A stretch of 64,000 nucleotides of DNA from Caulobacter flavus (GTDB lineage: Bacteria > Pseudomonadota > Alphaproteobacteria > Caulobacterales > Caulobacteraceae): the NCBI RefSeq assembly GCF_003722335.1, contig NZ_CP026100.1:4934001-4998000 (forward strand), read 5' to 3'. Below are positions 16,603 through 23,314 of this stretch, in pieces; position 1 is the first letter of the stretch; each line of letters begins with the position of its first letter. The notes beneath the pieces are model-generated. The model was not told the origin of the DNA, searched no databases, and worked only from the letters and a program-made list of their open reading frames with translations. The translations under genes were made by a program, and so were the position numbers.

Positions 16603-18228
16603 TCAGCGGCGCGAAAGATTGAAGATCGAGACCGGCGGGAAGCTCTTGCGAGGCGTGGTGCGACCCACGTAGCCGCAGCGATAGCGGTCGGCGTGGTGGG
16701 TGGCCAGGATGCCGGCCATGGCCTCGCTGACATAGGCCGCGCCGGGCGCCACGTCGGGCTCGATGCGGGCAGCGACGACCACGTGGGCGCCGACCACCGC
16801 CTGGGCGCCGGTGATCGGGTTCACCCGCAGATGCACCGGCCCGTAGTGCCCGCCGATCCGCAGGCCCAGGTGCCGCGGCAGGCCGCGCGCGCGCAGGTTC
16901 AGGCGGCGATGAGCCTCGAGCAGGACCAGCGCCGCCTCGGCGGCGTCGGAGGGCTGATCGAACACCAGGAACACCCCGTCCCCCCAGGTCTCCACGTGCT
17001 CGGCCGGTGCGGCCAGGCCGGCGATGGCCTCGGCCATGCCCGCCATGATCACCTCGAAGAAGGCCGGCACCTGCGCGTCGTGCAGCGCGCCGAAGCCGCG
17101 CACGTCGATGAACAGCATCGCCTTGACCCCGCGCTCGCCCCCGTCCGCCGCCGAAGCCGCCACCTGGGCGGCGTCGGGCGCGGGACGTTCGAACGGAAGG
17201 ACCGTCTGCGGCCGGCCGGTCTCGCGCCAGTAGGCGATGTCGGCCGCGGCCCCCGCCGGCCCGGCGGCCGGCCGGCCGTCCCAGACCGCGACCTGCACGG
17301 CGCGCGTCGACAGGCCCTCGGCCCGCAGGATCGCACAGCCGACGGCGAAGCGACTGGCGTAGGCGAAGACCTCGTCGTCGCCGGCATAGGGGTCGCGCGC
17401 GGCGAACCGCACGGACGCGGCCCGGTCGAGGCAGGTCTGGAACCGTTCGACCCACGCCTCCCCGAACGGCCGCACCGAGGTCTCGACATAGGAGGCCATG
17501 GCCAGCGGCGCGACGACGTGCAGTTCCGCCCCGGCCTCCAGCAGCGTCTCGGCCCACAGGATGTCGGCGCCGGCCGCCAGACCGCCGTAGCCGAAGCCGA
17601 TCTTCTGCGCCCGCACGAGATCGGCCATGCGGGCCTTGAGGTCGGCTTCCTCGCCGGCGGCGCGGACGGCGAACATGTGGCCGGTGAAATGCGCCGTCGC
17701 GGGCGGCCGCAGGATTTCGAGCCAGGCCGTCGGCGCGCCGAGCTCGGCGGCAATCATCGAAAGCTGGCGCAGGGTAGAGGCGTGGGCCGAAAGACTGGTC
17801 GGGGCGCTGGCGACCGCGGCGGCCAGCATGTCGGCGGCGGCCTCGCGCCGGCCCAGCAGGAACAGCGCCTCGGCGCGGCTGGCGCGGTCGAAATAGCCGG
17901 CCTCCCCTTCGGCGGCGCCGCCGCCGGCATCGTCGAGGGCGGCCATGGCCAACGAGGCGGCGCGGGCGCCTTCTCCCGCCAGCAGGCTCATGGTGGCGGC
18001 GTTCACCAGGCCGTAGCGCCCGCCGCCGTTGGTCGCGGCGGCGACGTAGTCGCGCGCCGAAGCGCGCGCGAAGGCCCGTCGGCGCGGGCCGTCGGCGCTC
18101 AGGGCCACGTCCTTCAGCAGACGGGCGCCCAGCGAAAGGGCTTCGGGATCGGTGGAATGCGAGAGGCCCAGGCGCACGAACTCGGCGCGGGCGAAATCGG
18201 TGGCGCCGGCGCGGGCCAGCGAGAGCAC
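16603..18228 (-). CDS. TPR/TRAFs-binding-like - SLOG-like - class III nucleotide cyclase-like protein
   Basis: The 541-residue product has three parts. Residues 1-200 are helical repeats resembling the TRAFs-binding/TPR domain. Residues 205-345 form an alpha/beta domain with YGGLAAGADILWAETLLE then ELHVVAPL, resembling SLOG-type nucleotide-binding Rossmannoids. Residues 368-541 are a class III cyclase-like domain: first metal Asp in MLFIDVRGFG (D375), HVETWGDGVFLVF (E413 at the purine-selecting position as in guanylyl cyclases; second metal Asp D417) and AHVVVAARIEP, with the transition-state Arg (R488) but Val where Asn is usual. The coordinates use a GTG start. The frame stays open 43 codons further to a CTG at 18357, and that extension (FDELAALLRRGEHLSAYDLA) looks like genuine helix, so the true start is probably upstream. 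Confidence 0.8.
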   Translation of the reverse strand: MLSLARAGATDFARAEFVRLGLSHSTDPEALSLGARLLKDVALSADGPRRRAFARASARDYVAAATNGGGRYGLVNAATMSLLAGEGARAASLAMAALDDAGGGAAEGEAGYFDRASRAEALFLLGRREAAADMLAAAVASAPTSLSAHASTLRQLSMIAAELGAPTAWLEILRPPATAHFTGHMFAVRAAGEEADLKARMADLVRAQKIGFGYGGLAAGADILWAETLLEAGAELHVVAPLAMASYVETSVRPFGEAWVERFQTCLDRAASVRFAARDPYAGDDEVFAYASRFAVGCAILRAEGLSTRAVQVAVWDGRPAAGPAGAAADIAYWRETGRPQTVLPFERPAPDAAQVAASAADGGERGVKAMLFIDVRGFGALHDAQVPAFFEVIMAGMAEAIAGLAAPAEHVETWGDGVFLVFDQPSDAAEAALVLLEAHRRLNLRARGLPRHLGLRIGGHYGPVHLRVNPITGAQAVVGAHVVVAARIEPDVAPGAAYVSEAMAGILATHHADRYRCGYVGRTTPRKSFPPVSIFNLSRR

Positions 18229-18358
18229 GGCCGCGTGGGCCAGGGCCAGCGAGCCTTGCCCCTCGTCGAGGGCGCGGCGCGCCAGATCGTAGGCGGAAAG
18301 ATGCTCGCCGCGTCTAAGCAGCGCGGCGAGCTCGTCGAAGGACGCTTCGGCGCTCAGC

Positions 18359-18775
18359 TTAGCGGCCGGTGCCGTTTTCGATCAGCGGATCCAGGTCGAT
18401 CGCCTGGCCCAGGGCGTCGTGCATGAACAGGCTGTAGACGAAGATGCCCATGCGCTTGCACTCGTACACGACGCGGAACTGCGAGTACGGAACCGGCTCT
18501 TCGGCGCCCGGGGGCGTGTAGTTGGTCCAGTAGTAGCTGGAGAAGTTCTGACCCCAGTCGTTCTCGAACGAGATCGGGGTCGGCTGGAAGCCCCAGCCCT
18601 TCGACAGCAGGTCGTCGCTGAGACGGAACTGCAGCACGCAGCGCTGCTTCAGGTCGAGGTCCAGCGGTTCCGGCGGGTTCGGGAACAGGTCCATGAAGCT
18701 GAGGTTGCCGTCGAAGCCGACGATGATGTCGATGACCAGATCCGGTTCCGGGTTCGTACCGTTGTGGCTGAGCAT
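18359..18775 (-). CDS. Hypothetical 138-aa protein inside the TIR/cyclase operon
   Basis: No family recognised. The protein is acidic with a Pro-rich, aromatic, probably beta-sandwich body: DLVIDIIVGFDGNLSFMDLF, then LKQRCVLQFRLSDDLLSKGW, a YYWTNYTPP segment and FRVVYECKRMGIFVYSLFMH. Two cysteines are present. There is no signal peptide or membrane segment. A strong GGGGGA ribosome site precedes the ATG. It starts 23 bp after the TIR gene ends and its stop directly abuts the cyclase-like reading frame, so the three genes are almost certainly one transcript. A role as sensor or adaptor is possible but is guesswork. Confidence 0.75.
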   Translation of the reverse strand: MLSHNGTNPEPDLVIDIIVGFDGNLSFMDLFPNPPEPLDLDLKQRCVLQFRLSDDLLSKGWGFQPTPISFENDWGQNFSSYYWTNYTPPGAEEPVPYSQFRVVYECKRMGIFVYSLFMHDALGQAIDLDPLIENGTGR

Positions 18776-18798
18776 AGAAAATTCCCCCTATAGGCGAG

Positions 18799-20823
18799 TT
18801 AACCTAGAGATGAATCGCGTGAAAACGCAACGAAGTCGGGTCTCGCATACCCACGTAAACGAAGTTTGTTCACTATGGCCGTCGCCTCGGAAATTCTTCC
18901 CTGGCTGTGGAAAGCCCGGGCCAGGATGTAGAGCGCCTCGGGCGACAAGCTGTCGCGACGGGGTTCCAGCACCCTGATCACCTCGTCGGTTCTGCCCTGC
19001 GCCAGGTGGGCCATGCCCAACAGCCAGACCTCAAGCTCGGCGTCGCCCTTGCGTCCCGTTCGGCCGGCCAGGGACTGCTCGATCTCGCGCGCGGCCGCCT
19101 TGGCCGCCTCGGGCTGGCCGTCGACCTCGGCCAGACGGATCGCCTGCACCCGGAGCTTTCCGTTTAGACGGGCCATCCAGGCGTAGACCTCGGGATTGAG
19201 GCTCCGCAGGCGCTCGATCCGGCGCACCGCCTCGGCATGGACCGCGCGCGCGGTCGCCACGTCGCCAGCGGCGAAAGCGACGTCGAAGGCGTCAAGCTCC
19301 GCATTGGCCGCGTAGTCCAGCCAGTTGGCGTTCTCCGGATCGAGGGTTGTCAGCTCTCGGAAGCCGCGCCGCGCCCCGTCGACCAGCCGGCGGGCTTCAT
19401 CGACGCGACCCAGGTCCAGGGCCCGCCGCGCCAGGGCCAGCTGGCCGGCGTAGAGCTTGGCGGTCATCGGCCGGTTTTCGGGATCCTTCTTGAGCAGGCC
19501 GGCCACGATGGACTGGGCGATGGCGCGCTGCTCGTAGGCCTGGGGCATCTGGCCCAGGCGATAGTGGGTGTCCGACAGCCAGGCGTGGGCGTCGGCCAGA
19601 TCCTTCACCGGCTGCGTCGCGTCCGGCGCCGCCTTGGCCGCCGCTTCGAAGCGGATGCGGGCGTCGTCGAAAGCCGCCAGCGCGTCCTTGTTGCGCCCCT
19701 CGTCCAGCAGCAGCGTGCCGAGGTTGTTGCGGGCGTAGGCGACCTCCATGCGCCAGTCGAGGTTGTTCGGATCCAGCCTGGTCAGCCGCTCGGCCAGTTC
19801 GCCATAGCGTCGGAACCCCGCCTCGGCGTCGGCCGTCCGCGCCAGCCGCCAGTCGACATAGGCCAGCCAGAAGACGTTCTGGGCGTGCTCGTACAGGCGC
19901 TCGCCGTCCTGCGGGTTGCGGTTCGACAGGGCTTCGGAGGTCAGAGCGGCCTGCGAGAAGGCCTGGCGGGCGCCCTTCAGGTCGCCGCGCTTGTCGCGGA
20001 TCTCGCCCAGCAGGGTCTGGGCCTTGGCCTGCTGCGAAAGATCCTCGTCGTCGAGGTCTCGGGGGTCGACATGGGCGTAGTGGGCCAAGGCCCGGGCGCC
20101 GACGCCGTCTAGCACGTCCAGGCGCCCCACCGGCTCCAGCTTCTTGCGAAGGTCGCCCAGCATGTAGGCGACGAGGTCTTCGGCCTCGGCGCGCTGGGCC
20201 TCGGCCTCGCGGCGAGCGTCGAAGGCGACCACCGCCAGGGCTCCGGTGACCACGGCGACGCCGAGCGCGCCCGCCGTGGTGGCGGCCATCCAGCGCGAGC
20301 GCCGGCGGGCGTCGCGCTGGATCAGGTTGTCCAACCGCACCCCGAGCAGCGTCGCGGCGACCTTCAGGAACGCCAGGCGGTGCCCGTCGCCGCCGGGGCG
20401 CAGGTCGGCCGCCAGGGGCTCGCCGCCGGGCGGAAAGGCCTCGCGCAGCAAGGGCGGCAGGCAGTCGATCACCTCGCCGCCGCCTTCGGGGCTGTCGACC
20501 AGGACGCAGATCACCCGCTGGGGACCGTGGGTCGACAGGAAGTGACGGATTTCCTCGCCCACCCACTTGGAGCGCCGCGACGCCTCCGAACAGACGACGA
20601 TCAGGTGCTCGGAACGGTCCAGCGCCTCGCGAATCGCTCCGCCCAGATCGGCGGCGGCCGAAAGCTCGGCGCGATCGCGGAAGATCGGCCGCAACGGACG
20701 CGCATCGGCGGGCCCGGCGCCCTTGGGCGGGCGATAGGCTTCCAGCCGCCTGTGCAGCCAATCGACCAGCTTGCCGTCGCCATGGCTGTAGCTGATGAAG
20801 GCCTTGTAGTTTAAGTCCCCCAT
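18799..20823 (-). CDS. TIR domain - transmembrane - TPR protein
   Basis: The 674-residue product starts MGDLNYKAFISYSHGDGKLV, a typical bacterial TIR N-terminus. The TIR domain spans about residues 5-165, with FRDRAELSAAADLGGAI and the catalytic-loop region SKWVGEEIRHF. Glu91, four residues after Trp87, aligns with the NADase Glu of SARM1 (W-V-x-x-E), so NAD-cleaving activity is possible. A single membrane helix follows at 178-201, then roughly 450 residues of TPR-like helices facing the other side. ATG at 20823 is preferred over a start 23 codons upstream, which would overlap the divergent CRP gene; GAGGGG precedes it. It heads the operon with the 138-residue and cyclase-like genes. Confidence 0.85.
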   Translation of the reverse strand: MGDLNYKAFISYSHGDGKLVDWLHRRLEAYRPPKGAGPADARPLRPIFRDRAELSAAADLGGAIREALDRSEHLIVVCSEASRRSKWVGEEIRHFLSTHGPQRVICVLVDSPEGGGEVIDCLPPLLREAFPPGGEPLAADLRPGGDGHRLAFLKVAATLLGVRLDNLIQRDARRRSRWMAATTAGALGVAVVTGALAVVAFDARREAEAQRAEAEDLVAYMLGDLRKKLEPVGRLDVLDGVGARALAHYAHVDPRDLDDEDLSQQAKAQTLLGEIRDKRGDLKGARQAFSQAALTSEALSNRNPQDGERLYEHAQNVFWLAYVDWRLARTADAEAGFRRYGELAERLTRLDPNNLDWRMEVAYARNNLGTLLLDEGRNKDALAAFDDARIRFEAAAKAAPDATQPVKDLADAHAWLSDTHYRLGQMPQAYEQRAIAQSIVAGLLKKDPENRPMTAKLYAGQLALARRALDLGRVDEARRLVDGARRGFRELTTLDPENANWLDYAANAELDAFDVAFAAGDVATARAVHAEAVRRIERLRSLNPEVYAWMARLNGKLRVQAIRLAEVDGQPEAAKAAAREIEQSLAGRTGRKGDAELEVWLLGMAHLAQGRTDEVIRVLEPRRDSLSPEALYILARAFHSQGRISEATAIVNKLRLRGYARPDFVAFSRDSSLG

Positions 20824-20866
20824 TGCCCCTCGACTCTCCCCGTACGCGAACTCAGGAGCGGCGATT

Positions 20867-21634
20867 ATGGACTCTTCCGCGAACGCCGCCACCGCTGGCG
20901 CTTCGAACGCGGCAGGCTTCGGCGATCAGGCCTCCCGTCTACAGGCCCTGGCCAGCTGCCGCCTGCTGCGCCACATGGCGCCGGCGGAGGTCGAGAGCCT
21001 GGCCGCGCGCATCGAAATCCTGTCCGTGCGCCGCGGCGCGCGGCTGGTGCAGCGGCACGATCCAGGCGGCGCGATCTACGTGGTCGTCCAGGGGCTGCTG
21101 CTGGTGAACCAGTACGCGCGCTCGGGCCGGGAGGTCGGCTATCGCCGGCTGCAGCCGGGTTCATACTTCGGCGAGATCGCCGCCATCGACCGCCTGCCGC
21201 GCTCGGCCAACGTCACCGCCCTGACCGAGGCCGTGGTCGGCCGGCTGCCCGAGGCGCTGGTCGCCGAACTGATGGCCAGTTCGGCCAACTTCACCCGCGC
21301 GGTGATGGAAGACCTGGCGGCCATGGTGCGGGCGCTCAGCAGCCGGGTGTTCGAGCTGAACGCCGTCTCGGCGCCCTGCCGGGTTCAGATGGAGCTGCTG
21401 CGCCTGGCCACCGACGTCGGCATCGAGGACAACCGGGCGGTGCTGACCCGCGCCCCGACCCACGCCGAGATCGCCGTCCTGGCCGGCGCCCAGCGCGAGG
21501 CCGTGACCCGCGAGCTCAACCGGCTGGAGACCCGCAACCTGATCGCCAAGCAGGGCCGCACCCTGACCATCCTCGACATCGACGGCCTGGTCGCCGAGAT
21601 CGAGCGCCTGGGCGGAGACGAGCCGGAGCTCTAG
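20867..21634 (+). CDS. CRP/FNR family regulator with intact cyclic-nucleotide pocket
   Basis: The 255-residue protein has a cyclic-nucleotide-binding domain whose phosphate cassette is complete: GSYFGEIAAIDRLPRSANV, with Glu103 and Arg112 spaced as in cAMP-binding proteins. A C-terminal winged HTH reads THAEIAVLAGAQREAVTREL; its R-E-x-V-x-R recognition pattern matches that of E. coli CRP. No FNR-type cysteine cluster is seen. It is divergent from the TIR gene with only 43 bp between start codons, so the two promoters overlap and it likely regulates that operon. Its TAG stop is shared on opposite strands with the trehalase gene (CTAG). Confidence 0.88.
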   Translation: MDSSANAATAGASNAAGFGDQASRLQALASCRLLRHMAPAEVESLAARIEILSVRRGARLVQRHDPGGAIYVVVQGLLLVNQYARSGREVGYRRLQPGSYFGEIAAIDRLPRSANVTALTEAVVGRLPEALVAELMASSANFTRAVMEDLAAMVRALSSRVFELNAVSAPCRVQMELLRLATDVGIEDNRAVLTRAPTHAEIAVLAGAQREAVTRELNRLETRNLIAKQGRTLTILDIDGLVAEIERLGGDEPEL

Positions 21635-23223
21635 TTCCCCGCGCTCTCCTGCAGGGCCCGGGTGACGCCGTTGGTCCAGCCGAAGCCGTCCTGCAGCGGA
21701 TACTCCCCGCCCCCGCCGGCCTTGGCCTCCTCGACGTCGTACTTCTCGAGCATCTTGCCGCTGGCGCGATATTCGCGCTCGACGGTAGCCAGCCAGCGAT
21801 CCGAGACATCGGAAGCCAGGCCCGTCTCGCCGTAGCGACGCAGACCGGCGACGGCCACCCACTGCAGCGGCGCCCAGCCATTGGGCGTGTCCCACTGCTG
21901 GCCCGTGCGGCGTGTGGTGGTGCGCAGGCCGCCCGAAGCCAGCAGCTGGGCGCGGGTCGCGGTCGCCACGGCCTTGGCCTGCTCCGGCGAGGCCGCGCCG
22001 ACGAACAGCGGGTAGAGGGTCGCGGCGCTGAGGGCGTCGATCCGCTCGCCGCCTGTCCACAGGTAGTCAAGATAGACGCCGCGCGAGGCGTCCCACAGCA
22101 CCGAGTCCATGGCCGCCTTGCGGGCCTTGGCGCGGCCGTCGAACTCGGCGACGCACGCCGTGTCGGCGATACGCGCGCAGCCGGCCGAGATCGCGCCTTC
22201 CAGGCCGTACATCAGGGCGTTGAGGTCGACGGGCACGATCGCCGTGGTGCGGATGGTCTTCAGGTGCTGGCCGTCGGCCATCCAGCGCGAGGAGAAGTCC
22301 CAGCCGCTCTCGGCGCCGGCCCGCAGGTCGCGGAACACCTCAGAGGGCGGCCGCCCGGTGGCCAGCGACGCCTCTCGGGCGGTCTCGAGGTCCTCGCGGT
22401 AGGACTCGTCGCGCGGCGTGACGCGGTCGTCGTAGTAGCGGTTCAGCACCGCTCCGCCCGGCAAGGCGACGACACGGCGCCAGGCCTTGCCCGGCGCGAC
22501 GCTCTTCTCGCCGTCCATCCAGAAGGCGTGCTCGCGCCGCATCAGGTCGACGCGGGCCTTGACCACCGCCGGGTCGCTCGCCTCCGACAGGCCGACCATG
22601 GCGTAGAAGAACGGCGGCTGCGAACGGCTGAGATAGTAGGTGCGCGCGCCGTTGGGGATGTGGCCGTGGGCGTCGATCAGGCCGCCGAAGTCGTCGATCA
22701 TGCTCTCGACCAGATCGCTCCGCCCGTCGAGCTTGAGGCCCAGCATCGTGAAGTAGCTGTCCCAGTAGTAGATCTCGCGGAAGCGCCCGCCCGGCACGAC
22801 AAACGGCTTGGCCATCGCCAGGGCCGAACCGCCGGCCACGGGCTTGACCGGCTCGCGGGTAAGGTGTGGCCACAGCTGCGCGACGTGGGCCTTCAACGTC
22901 GTGCGCTCGGCGCTGGGCGCGGGCGCAGCGCGGGCCTCGGGCACGACGAAGTTGGCGCGCACGAAGCGCTTCAGCTCGGCGTCGGTGAAGCGGGCACGGA
23001 CGCGGTAATCCTTCAGGATCGCGGCGGGGTCGCGCCTGGGCGTGGCGTCCACGAAGGTCTTGCCGTCAGGGAACAGCCGCCGGGTCTGCACCTGGTGGAA
23101 AAGCTCTTGGTAAGTGTCGGCGGGCGTTGCGACTTCCGCTGCCGGGGTCTGGGCCATGGCGAGCGGCGCCAGCGCCGTCCAGGCCGCTGCGGAAACGACG
23201 GCGAGCAGGCTAGCGCGGATCAT
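21631..23223 (-). CDS. treA: Periplasmic trehalase
   Basis: The 530-residue protein has a Sec signal peptide (cleaved near AMAQTP) and both family GH37 signatures: PGGRFREIYYWDSYF near residue 145 and QWDTPNGWAPLQW near 435. A glycine-rich GGGGEYPLQDGFGWTNGV follows close to the C-terminus. It would split trehalose into two glucoses in the periplasm. Length is normal for TreA. It lies 91 bp downstream of the TonB-dependent receptor in the same direction, which suggests trehalose or a trehalose compound as the receptor's substrate. The start is the ATG at 23223. Confidence 0.95.
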   Translation of the reverse strand: MIRASLLAVVSAAAWTALAPLAMAQTPAAEVATPADTYQELFHQVQTRRLFPDGKTFVDATPRRDPAAILKDYRVRARFTDAELKRFVRANFVVPEARAAPAPSAERTTLKAHVAQLWPHLTREPVKPVAGGSALAMAKPFVVPGGRFREIYYWDSYFTMLGLKLDGRSDLVESMIDDFGGLIDAHGHIPNGARTYYLSRSQPPFFYAMVGLSEASDPAVVKARVDLMRREHAFWMDGEKSVAPGKAWRRVVALPGGAVLNRYYDDRVTPRDESYREDLETAREASLATGRPPSEVFRDLRAGAESGWDFSSRWMADGQHLKTIRTTAIVPVDLNALMYGLEGAISAGCARIADTACVAEFDGRAKARKAAMDSVLWDASRGVYLDYLWTGGERIDALSAATLYPLFVGAASPEQAKAVATATRAQLLASGGLRTTTRRTGQQWDTPNGWAPLQWVAVAGLRRYGETGLASDVSDRWLATVEREYRASGKMLEKYDVEEAKAGGGGEYPLQDGFGWTNGVTRALQESAGN

Positions 23224-23314
23224 CGGGGCCTCATCGAAGAAAAAGGACGCGGACCGGCAGGGAGGAAGCCGGCCCGCGCGCAGGATCTGTTGCAGGTCAG
23301 AACCCGCAAGATGG

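Noticed and set aside
20824..20892. Longer N-terminus for the TIR protein (23 extra codons)
   Set aside because: It would overlap the start of the divergent CRP gene, and the TIR fold begins right after the internal ATG, which has a ribosome site.
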